A program made the translations under genes and the position numbers. 62,561 nucleotides of DNA from an uncultured Bacteroidales bacterium (GTDB taxonomy: Bacteria; Bacteroidota; Bacteroidia; Bacteroidales; Muribaculaceae): the NCBI GenBank assembly GCA_946412245.1, contig CAMKGM010000014.1:1-62561 (forward strand). Direction: 5' to 3'. Within the stretch, counting starts at the first letter, position 1, and the number at the start of each line of letters is the position of its first letter. Shown here one piece after another: positions 28,877 through 35,355 of the stretch. The notes below the pieces were generated by a model. It saw only the letters and a program-made list of their open reading frames with translations, did not search any database and was not told the origin of the DNA.

Positions 28877-30394
28877 ATGGGAAATAAAGCACTGTTAATG
28901 ATTTTAGACGGGTGGGGCATAGGTCCTACCGAGAAAAGTAATGCAATCTATAGCACACCTACTCCTTATTGGGACAGTCTTCTTGAGAAATATCCTCATA
29001 GCCAACTCATGGCTTGCGGTGAAGACGTGGGTCTACCCAACGGTCAGATGGGCAATAGCGAAGTAGGGCACCTGAACATAGGCGGAGGCCGTGTGGTGTA
29101 TCAGGACCTCGTGAAAATCAACAAGGCAATTGCCGACGGCTCAATTCGCAAGAACCCCGAAATCGTGAAAGCCTACACCTATGCCAAAGAAACCGGTAAG
29201 GGCTTGCACATCATGGGTTTGACCTCGACCGGTGGTGTACACAGTTCGCTCGAGCATTTGTTTGCATTGTGCGACATTGCCAAGGAATATGGTCTCGAGA
29301 AAGTCTTTATTCACTGCTTTATGGATGGTCGTGACACCGACCCCGAGAGCGGCAAAGGCTTTGTGGCCGATGTTGAGCGCCATTGTGCCGAGAGTGCCGG
29401 CGTGGTATCAACCATCATTGGCCGTTACTATGCCATGGATCGCGACAAACGCTGGGAGCGCATCAAGGTGGCCTATGACCAGCTGGTGAACGGCGAGGGC
29501 AAGCAGAGCGACAACATGACGCAGGCCATTCAGGAATCGTACGACGAAGGCGTGACCGACGAGTTTATCAAACCCATTGTGAACAGCACAGTAGATGGTC
29601 GCATTAAGGAAGGCGATGTGGTGATCTTCTTCAACTACCGCAACGATCGCGCTAAGGAAATCACCATTGCTCTTACTCAACAGGATATGCCCGAGCAGGG
29701 AATGACTACCATATCGGGGTTGCAGTACTTCTGCATGACCCCATACGATGCCTCGTTCACAGGTGTGAACATCCTCTTCCCCAAGGAGAATGTGACCAAT
29801 ACACTCGCCGAGTATCTCTCAAGCAAGGGCAAGAAGCAGTTGCACATAGCCGAGACCGAGAAATATGCTCATGTCACCTTCTTCTTCAATGGTGGTCGAG
29901 AGGAACCCTTTGAGGGCGAAGACCGCATCTTGGTGCCGTCACCCAAAGTGGCCACTTATGACTTGAAGCCCGAGATGAGCGCCTACGAGGTGAAAGACAA
30001 ATTGGTTGCTGCCATCGGTGAGCAGAAGTATGACTTCATCGTAGTGAACTATGCCAACGGCGACATGGTGGGGCACACCGGTGTGTACGATGCCATTCAA
30101 AAAGCGGTCGTGGCTATTGACCAGTGCGTGAACGAGACCGTTGAGGCAGCCAAGAAGGCCGGCTATGAGGTGATTATCATTGCAGACCATGGTAATGCCG
30201 ACCATGCCGTGAATGCCGACGGCACTCCCAATACCGCACACTCGCTCAATCCCGTTCCGTGCATCTATGTGAGCGAGAACAAGCAGGCTCATGTGAAGAA
30301 TGGTCGCCTTGCCGATGTGGCACCGTCGATATTGCAGATTATGGGCCTTGAGCAACCTGCCGACATGACAGGCGAGAAGCTGATTGTGAAATGA
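28877..30394 (+). CDS. gpmI: 2,3-bisphosphoglycerate-independent phosphoglycerate mutase
   Basis: 505 residues, the normal length for the Mn-dependent enzyme. Its alkaline-phosphatase-like core starts with [10 protein letters not shown] and has the phosphorylated Ser in [13 protein letters not shown]. The transferase domain carries [24 protein letters not shown] and [12 protein letters not shown]. The C-terminal metal motifs are [13 protein letters not shown] and [11 protein letters not shown]. It interconverts 3- and 2-phosphoglycerate in glycolysis. GC content and codon use look slightly richer in GC than in the neighbouring block, fitting a highly expressed gene. Confidence 0.97.
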   Translation: MGNKALLMILDGWGIGPTEKSNAIYSTPTPYWDSLLEKYPHSQLMACGEDVGLPNGQMGNSEVGHLNIGGGRVVYQDLVKINKAIADGSIRKNPEIVKAYTYAKETGKGLHIMGLTSTGGVHSSLEHLFALCDIAKEYGLEKVFIHCFMDGRDTDPESGKGFVADVERHCAESAGVVSTIIGRYYAMDRDKRWERIKVAYDQLVNGEGKQSDNMTQAIQESYDEGVTDEFIKPIVNSTVDGRIKEGDVVIFFNYRNDRAKEITIALTQQDMPEQGMTTISGLQYFCMTPYDASFTGVNILFPKENVTNTLAEYLSSKGKKQLHIAETEKYAHVTFFFNGGREEPFEGEDRILVPSPKVATYDLKPEMSAYEVKDKLVAAIGEQKYDFIVVNYANGDMVGHTGVYDAIQKAVVAIDQCVNETVEAAKKAGYEVIIIADHGNADHAVNADGTPNTAHSLNPVPCIYVSENKQAHVKNGRLADVAPSILQIMGLEQPADMTGEKLIVK

Positions 30395-30447
30395 CAGATT
30401 AAAATACAACAAAGATTATATCTAACCGGAAAAGCATTTAAACAATT

Positions 30448-31401
30448 ATGTCAATTATCGACCGACAGTCAAAACTGACTCAAGAAATCATTGCCTATGC
30501 GCTGCTCGTGATAGGTAGCGCATTGTTCGCCATTGGCGATGTGATGTTTGTCAACCCCTACCTGATGGCGCCTGGTGGCACCTATGGTCTGAGTAACGTG
30601 TTCAACACCCTTTGGCCTTGGAAGATTTCTCTCTACGCCATCTGCATGGACGTTCCTTTGCTCATTATCGGCACTTGGATTTTGGGACCGAAATTCGGTA
30701 TCAAGACCATCATTTCTACCGCTTTGATATTCTTATTCACCCTCATCCTTGAGAGTTGGTGGGGTTATAACCCCGTGATTCACGATGGCGCTATTGTGTC
30801 ATCGGCAACCGACTCATCAATGGTGCCAATTCCGCATGACGGCGGTTTCTTCCAGCCCGACTATTTCCTAAACACTGTGGTTGCCGGTATCATCTATGGT
30901 TTGGCAATCGGTCTCATCTTCCGTTCGGGTGCAACCAGCGGCGGCTCCGACATCATTTCGATGATTCTGCACAAGTACACCAAGATTTCGCTTGGCACGC
31001 TGGTCATGATTGTTGATGGCCTGATTACACTTGTCACACTGGTGGCATTCGGCGACATTCGCCTGCCCATCTACTCAGTGATTGTAATCTTCATTGAGGG
31101 CAAGGTGATTGATATGGTTGTGGATGGTATGAAGAGCTATCGAACCATGTTCATCATTACCGATAAGCCTGAGGCGATTCGTGACTTTATCATCAATGAC
31201 ATCAAGCGAGGCGGCACTTGCATCACCGGAACCGGTTTGTATCGTGGCACGGAGCACAAGATGATTTATGTTACGCTCGACCGCACAGGCATGGTCAAGT
31301 TGCGCCTTGCGCTGCACGACATTGATCCCAAAGCATTCGTCAACATCATGGAGAGCTCGGAGATATTGGGCGAGGGCTTCAGAATGTTGCCTAAAGAATA
31401 A
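30448..31401 (+). CDS. YitT family membrane protein
   Basis: 317 residues with about five N-terminal membrane segments: a first at about 14-32, then NVFNTLWPWKISLYAICMDVPLLII, IISTALIFLFTLIL, the conserved FRSGATSGGSDIISMILHKYTKIS segment, and LGTLVMIVDGLITLVTLVAFG. The soluble C-terminal DUF2179 domain (about 220-305) carries MFIITDKPEAIRDFIINDIKRGGT and the GTGLYRGTEHKMIYVTL pattern. The family is widespread in the inner membrane, with no established substrate. It lies 53 nt after gpmI. Confidence 0.88.
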   Translation: MSIIDRQSKLTQEIIAYALLVIGSALFAIGDVMFVNPYLMAPGGTYGLSNVFNTLWPWKISLYAICMDVPLLIIGTWILGPKFGIKTIISTALIFLFTLILESWWGYNPVIHDGAIVSSATDSSMVPIPHDGGFFQPDYFLNTVVAGIIYGLAIGLIFRSGATSGGSDIISMILHKYTKISLGTLVMIVDGLITLVTLVAFGDIRLPIYSVIVIFIEGKVIDMVVDGMKSYRTMFIITDKPEAIRDFIINDIKRGGTCITGTGLYRGTEHKMIYVTLDRTGMVKLRLALHDIDPKAFVNIMESSEILGEGFRMLPKE

Positions 31402-31446
31402 CAAGAGATTTACACATCTCTTTCATTCACATGACCATCCGGCTTG

Positions 31447-32535
31447 CTACTTGGCAGGCCGGATGGTTGCTACTATATACTCCGATTGTGTTCCGATGCG
31501 GTATTTGCCGCCCCAGATTCCTATACCGGAACTCACGTAGAAACGCGTCTTTCCTTTTTTGTAGGACCCGAATGACACTTCATACATCGCATCGGTCACC
31601 CAACTGATGGGCCATATCTGCCCACGATGTGTGTGGCCGCTCAACTGAAAGTCCACGTTCTCATTGGCGACTTCATCAAGGTGATAGGGCTGATGGTCGA
31701 GAGTGATGACGAATTTGCCACGGTCAGCGTCTTTAAGTAGGGTAGCAAGCGATTTGCGATGTCGGTTGGTTCGGTCGTCACGGCCCGCAAGCTCTATCTC
31801 GCCAATAGTGGCAACTGAGTCACGTAGCAGATGAATGCCGGCATCGGCATAGAATTTCTGTGCCTTCTTGTCGCCGCTGATGTATTCATGATTACCCAAG
31901 CAGGCATAGACCGGTGCCTTCAAGCGATGAAACTCTTCGGCCACATTTTCCACAACCAGAGGATGTGCGCTCATGTCAATTATGTCACCCGCTATCAAAA
32001 TCAGGTCGGGTTTCTCCTTATTAATCAGATCTACCCATCGGCTGAACTCGGCCCGACGGTTGTGGAACCCTAAATGCAAGTCACTCATCATCACCACCTT
32101 CATGGGTGTGGTAATCTTGGTTGAAGGCAAGTCTAACTCCACACGCACCTTGTTGTTGTATTGTATGTTGCCGTACACAAACAAGCCTATCAACAATAGC
32201 GTTAAGCCACCGGCAGTCCACCAATTGTTGCGCAACACCGAGGTCGGGATCACATGGCACAAACGCAAAATGTCAAGCAGCAAGAAAGCGAGCACAAGAT
32301 ACAGCATCACCTCTAACCAGGTAGTGCCGGTTTCATATAGCGCTTCAGTCGCTCCAAGGGACCATCTCTCTGACACCATAAAACTCACGAACAACGATGC
32401 CATTGCCATGAACATCAGTACGACGACGCACACACGCGCCCACACCGGCAACGGCAACAACTGCCACACACGCCACGACACGTAGGCATGTCCCAAAACG
32501 GGGATGAGCATAAACAAGAGGAAACCTAACTTCAT
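31447..32535 (-). CDS. Membrane-anchored metallophosphoesterase
   Basis: 362 residues. Four hydrophobic segments occupy the first 125 residues. The calcineurin-like phosphoesterase domain follows, with VMMSDLHLGFHNR, ILIAGDIIDM, CLGNHEY, ITLDHQP and SGHTHRGQIW supplying the two-metal site. It resembles YkuE/YaeI-type enzymes that act at the membrane, sometimes on lipid A precursors or other phosphoesters; the substrate is not evident. Its promoter lies 100 nt downstream of the 25-nt motif and repeat array shared with the locus at 58 kb. Confidence 0.88.
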   Translation of the reverse strand: MKLGFLLFMLIPVLGHAYVSWRVWQLLPLPVWARVCVVVLMFMAMASLFVSFMVSERWSLGATEALYETGTTWLEVMLYLVLAFLLLDILRLCHVIPTSVLRNNWWTAGGLTLLLIGLFVYGNIQYNNKVRVELDLPSTKITTPMKVVMMSDLHLGFHNRRAEFSRWVDLINKEKPDLILIAGDIIDMSAHPLVVENVAEEFHRLKAPVYACLGNHEYISGDKKAQKFYADAGIHLLRDSVATIGEIELAGRDDRTNRHRKSLATLLKDADRGKFVITLDHQPYHLDEVANENVDFQLSGHTHRGQIWPISWVTDAMYEVSFGSYKKGKTRFYVSSGIGIWGGKYRIGTQSEYIVATIRPAK

Positions 32536-32563
32536 TTTAGCAGCATTTGTAGATTGTGTGGCA

Positions 32564-32595
32564 CAAAATTACTATAATTCAGCGATACCCACAAA
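32564..32595 (-). promoter_or_regulatory. Promoter for the metallophosphoesterase gene
   Basis: On the minus strand TTTG (32595-32592), a 20-bp spacer, then TAATTTTG (32571-32564), 28 nt before the ATG. Confidence 0.65.
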
Positions 32596-32636
32596 TCAAG
32601 ACCAGTTGTCAGTTTGCAAGGGTAAGATAGTGATTG

Positions 32637-32661
32637 TTGGGAAATTTTATGGTACTCTCGT
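32637..32661 (-). repeat. 25-nt motif shared with 58428-58452
   Basis: On the minus strand it reads ACGAGAGTACC...TTTCCCAA over 25 nt and is identical to the plus-strand copy at 58428. The two copies are in opposite orientation in the window, but both point toward a downstream gene that starts about 100 nt later. Just upstream (32703-32698 and 32669-32664) GGTTAT and ATAACC form a spaced inverted repeat spanning 40 nt. Confidence 0.85.
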
Positions 32662-32695
32662 GGGGTTATGAGGGGCTGTCAGTGTTAGTAACTCG

Positions 32696-33175
32696 CTAAT
32701 AACCATACGATACGGTGAAGAAATCATCGGGATTGGGGTTGTGTACTTCCGTTGGTTTTATTGTGTACTTTCGAGGAATTTCTGTGTACTTTCGAGCGAT
32801 TTTTGGGGTTTCATTGTGTACTTTCGTAGCGTTTTTGTGTACTTTCGTTGGCCTTGATTTGAGCCGAACGCGGTTGAATTGTTGCGCTAATTGAGGCGGT
32901 ATTCCCATGCGTTGGTTGAGTTGTGCCTGACTGAGGGGTATCACTTGCCAGTACCCATTTCGTTTGGTGCCGATATGGCGAATGACTCTCATGGCTTCAA
33001 GAACACGAATGTGTTTAGCGATGGCCTCGCGAGAACGGAACATGAGTTTAGCGATACCGGCAATGGAAATGCGTCCGTTGTGTGCGAGAATGAGATTGAT
33101 GATGTAAGCGCGCACATTGTTGCCGTGAACGAGTTGTGCGATGGTGGCATAGAGTGTTTTAGAAATAGTTTTCAT
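32696..33175 (-). CDS. Small winged-helix DNA-binding protein with repeat-encoded tail
   Basis: 159 residues. Residues about 15-80 look like a winged helix: NVRAYIINLILAHNGRISIAGIAKLMF, then SREAIAKHIRVLEAMRVIRHI as recognition helix and wing. This is similar to ArsR/MarR-like or initiator-type folds. Residues 110-145 are read from five copies of an 11-bp DNA repeat and give TKVH, TKVH, RKYT, RKYT and TEVH. The frame changes between copies, so the tail is probably dictated by DNA-level constraint. I recognise no named family. It lies upstream of, and in the same orientation as, the metallophosphoesterase gene and may bind the repeats it encodes. Confidence 0.7.
   Translation of the reverse strand: MKTISKTLYATIAQLVHGNNVRAYIINLILAHNGRISIAGIAKLMFRSREAIAKHIRVLEAMRVIRHIGTKRNGYWQVIPLSQAQLNQRMGIPPQLAQQFNRVRLKSRPTKVHKNATKVHNETPKIARKYTEIPRKYTIKPTEVHNPNPDDFFTVSYGY
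32741..32847 (-). repeat. Iteron-like array: five CGAAAGTACAC copies inside the winged-helix gene
   Basis: Copies (plus coordinates, minus strand) are 32741-32751 (one mismatch, CGGAAGTACAC), 32763-32773, 32784-32794, 32816-32826 and 32837-32847. Start-to-start spacings are 22, 21, 32 and 21 bp, close to whole helical turns, so all copies present the same face of the helix. Confidence 0.92.
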
Positions 33176-34150
33176 GGTGATAAAGATTTAATAATGTTTG
33201 CGTATGTGAGTGCGAAGATAATACCCGGGGCGATGCGGATGCTATGGTAATCGCACAGTTTAGCTGACGAGTAGACAATGGAACTAGAGGCTGTTTTTAA
33301 GACATAAGGACAGAAGTTCATAAGATTTTGTAGCTGTTTTTTAAATGCGTATTTTGCTAATTTGGCTAAAATTTGGCAAATTTATATTTTAGCGTAATTC
33401 GTAAAATTCGTGTCATTCGCTTGAATATTAGTGTGTGGTAAACGAGGGGGTCGCCGCCGGCGACGAGAGAGAAGGGGCATCAATACCCCCCTTGATGCTT
33501 GTGCCGCTCGCTAACGCTCGCTCCACAACCATCAAAGGGGGTTATCAAATGGTCAGCCTCCGGCTGATGCTCAGGCTGAGAGGAGAGATGCTCTGGCGGA
33601 AAGGGAAGTGAGGGTGGGAAGGTTGTTGCAAAAGTTACAAGTACATTTCAGCAGGAGTGAAAATCGCTATACTGTCGCTGTTGAAGTTCCTCAATGTTGA
33701 GAAAAGCTTCAATGCTCTTCGAGCACCGCACACCGGCCTGGCGGCCGACTCATGCTTTGAAGTTTTCTCGAGCACTTCGTGGTTCGAGGCACGGCCATAA
33801 GTCGCTGTCTGTCACCAAACTGCGAGGACCTTCGGCCCTCAATGTTGGGTCGAGTGGTGCTGCCTGACGGCACCGCACGCCACTTCGTGACTCGTGCTGC
33901 ACCATCTCCCCGAGCACTTCGTGGTTGCATGGTGTTAATCATGATTGCGACTCTCCGAGCCGCTTGGCCTCTTCGAGGTCATTTCTGCTTTTGAAACAGT
34001 TTCACAAACGCTGCGACATCATCACGAACCCAGCATTGTGGGTAGTGGAGCTGGAGGGGTTTGTGATGAGTGTCGCTTGCTTTGCAAACGCGCACCGCAC
34101 TTCGTGCGACAAACGCTGCGACATCATCACGAACCCAGCATTGTGGGTAG
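33176..34150. other. Non-coding region between the winged-helix gene and tmRNA
   Basis: No supportable gene. The part to 33420 is A/T-rich with TTCGT-type repeats (GTAATTCGTAAAATTCG). From about 33430 to 34000 the DNA is clearly richer in GC, with several hairpins and the motif GAGCACTTCGTGGTT at 33769-33783 and again near 33912-33926. Short frames here (for example around 33709-33942) lack signals and are composed of repeated Arg/Pro-rich sequence. It may be decayed inserted DNA or a cluster of structured intergenic repeats. Confidence 0.6.
33485..33540. repeat. Long imperfect hairpin
   Basis: CCCCCTTGATG with TTGTG on the left pairs with CACAA and CATCAAAGGGGG on the right, about 16 pairs. 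The loop contains CGCTCGCTAACGCTCGCT, itself a direct repeat of CGCTCGCT. A second small hairpin TCAGCC-TCC-GGCTGA follows at 33553-33567. Confidence 0.6.
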
Positions 34151-34168
34151 TGGAGCTGGAGGGGTTTG
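34004..34168. repeat. 60-bp direct repeat containing the tmRNA 3' end
   Basis: 34004-34063 and 34109-34168 are identical over 60 bp, 105 bp apart. The second copy contains the true last 18 nt of tmRNA (34151-34168) plus 42 bp of downstream flank; the first copy is a duplicate outside the gene. The 45 bp between them include GCACCGCACTTCGTGCG. This is either a tandem duplication or an attachment-site scar; tmRNA 3' ends are common integrase targets. Confidence 0.85.
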
Positions 34169-34549
34169 AACCCTCGTCCAAACGCGGAACTAATGAGCTT
34201 TCTACATGCTTAGTCTCGACTTGATTTTCGACGACAGGCAGGCTCAAGACAACCAACCGGTCGCTTATCCTCTAAATTTCGAGCCAAGCGCGAGGAGAGC
34301 GAGGCTCTATTTCCGATATTCCTGCACCACCTGTTCGAAACGCCTCGGAACAACGGCAATCGGGTGATGTCTCGTCTCCAAGCCTTGCTCAGAGATCAAG
34401 CCAACCTACTATTCTTCGGTTAGGCAGCGAGAGCGTAGTTGTTTTCGCCATTTAAAATTTAGTGATGACTGAGATTCGAGAGCATTGCCATCATCGCTCT
34501 GCATGCTTACTCACCACCTCATCACGCTGTCAAAGCCAAATCAGCCCCA
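34151..34549 (-). ncRNA. ssrA: Transfer-messenger RNA (tmRNA)
   Basis: About 399 nt on the minus strand. The 5' end GGGGCTG pairs with CAGCTCC at the 3' end in a tRNA-like acceptor. The T-arm is near GGGTTCAAACCC, and the discriminator is A without an encoded CCA. The tag frame lies at 34449-34420 and reads GENNYALAA then TAA, the Bacteroidales-type degradation tag. tmRNA rescues stalled ribosomes with SmpB, whose gene is at 56.4 kb. A consensus promoter lies about 22 nt upstream, implying a short 5' leader removed by RNase P. Confidence 0.95.
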
Positions 34550-34570
34550 TGATTTTGCGATAAGCGGGTG

Positions 34571-34601
34571 CAAATTTACACTCATTTTTTCAAATTGCAA
34601 A
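34571..34601 (-). promoter_or_regulatory. Promoter of ssrA
   Basis: Minus strand TTTG (34601-34598), a 19-bp spacer and TAAATTTG (34578-34571), a full consensus. It is back-to-back with the lipoprotein promoter at 34621-34650. Confidence 0.75.
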
Positions 34602-34620
34602 AAATGTGCCAGAAAAAAAG

Positions 34621-34650
34621 TTGTCATGTCACGGTTTATTAGTAATTTTG
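34621..34650 (+). promoter_or_regulatory. Promoter of the DUF4369 lipoprotein gene, near-leaderless
   Basis: TTG at 34621-34623, a 19-bp spacer, TAATTTTG at 34643-34650. The ATG follows after 6 nt, so the mRNA has at most a few untranslated bases. Confidence 0.65.
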
Positions 34651-34656
34651 CACTAT

Positions 34657-35280
34657 ATGAAATGCGCATTACATCTTTTGGCGGCTCTGCTATTGTCGGT
34701 TATGGCAGCGTGCAACCACACGCAGAATACTGAGTTCGCTGTCGATTGCATCTTTGACGGGATAGTGACTGACAGTGTGACATTGCAAGTGGTTGAGGAG
34801 GACTACGGCATGAAACGTGTGGTGGCTACATCGACTGTCAAGACGGGGAAAGCCCATCTGCAAGGGCAGTTAGATGCTCCTGTTATTGCCTTACTGACTA
34901 TCAATCGCGTTGACCGCCCATTCTATTTTATATTGGAATCGGGTGCCACTCAGTTACATTTCACGCGCTCGCACACGTTAGCTCTTGGGGGTGAGCAAAA
35001 TCATGTTTATGCCCGGTATGAGCATACGCTTTCACAAATCAATGACAAAAGAACTGCCAATCGCAAGCAGTACTTGAAACATGTGGCCGATAGTTCGCTT
35101 ACCAAAATCATGGAGCGACGTTTTGTGAAAACCGATAGTCTGTTGTGCGACAGTGTGCAGCGCATGACAGTGCGGCTCATTAATGCCGGTGGACCGGTTG
35201 GGCGGCTCATCAAGGAACAGCACATAGGCCTGCTCGACTCTCTTTACCGTAATAAAATATTAATTAAGAAAAATTACTAA
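34657..35280 (+). CDS. DUF4369 domain lipoprotein
   Basis: 207 residues from the ATG at 34657, directly after the promoter; the longer frame would include promoter DNA. The signal MKCALHLLAALLLSVMAAC ends in a lipobox (MAAC, Cys 19). The domain at about 25-110 (IFDGIVTDSVTLQVVEEDYG...VDRPFYFILESGATQLHF) matches DUF4369, which in Bacteroidetes usually precedes a thioredoxin-like domain. Here no C-x-x-C domain follows; the C-terminal half is helical and charged. It is thus a truncated or stand-alone form of that architecture, probably in the outer or inner membrane. Confidence 0.78.
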   Translation: MKCALHLLAALLLSVMAACNHTQNTEFAVDCIFDGIVTDSVTLQVVEEDYGMKRVVATSTVKTGKAHLQGQLDAPVIALLTINRVDRPFYFILESGATQLHFTRSHTLALGGEQNHVYARYEHTLSQINDKRTANRKQYLKHVADSSLTKIMERRFVKTDSLLCDSVQRMTVRLINAGGPVGRLIKEQHIGLLDSLYRNKILIKKNY

Positions 35281-35290
35281 ATTACACTTT

Positions 35291-35325
35291 AAAACATCAA
35301 AATTTTTATTTTTTTGATGTTTTTT
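35291..35325 (+). terminator. Terminator after the DUF4369 gene
   Basis: AAAACATCAAAA (35291-35302) pairs with TTTTGATGTTTT (35312-35323), followed by more T. Confidence 0.75.
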
Positions 35326-35327
35326 CT

Positions 35328-35335
35328 TATATTTG
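35328..35335 (+). promoter_or_regulatory. -7 box for the first BspA-like gene
   Basis: TATATTTG fits TAnnTTTG and lies 20 nt before the ATG at 35356. Confidence 0.55.
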
Positions 35336-35355
35336 CATTTAATTAAACAATAATA

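Noticed and set aside
31434-31467. Terminator between the YitT and metallophosphoesterase genes
   Set aside because: ACCATCCGGC/GCCGGATGGT forms a 10-bp stem, but there is no T-run on either strand and it overlaps the coding end of the phosphoesterase; function unclear.
32741-33175. Plasmid replication initiator with oriV iterons
   Set aside because: The phased repeats invite this reading, but the protein is short, the surroundings are chromosomal housekeeping genes, and the second array lacks any initiator gene; kept only as an alternative.
33709-34224. Short open frames in the GC-rich block and tmRNA flank
   Set aside because: They read through direct repeats and the tmRNA 3' end on the opposite strand, lack start signals and have no family features.
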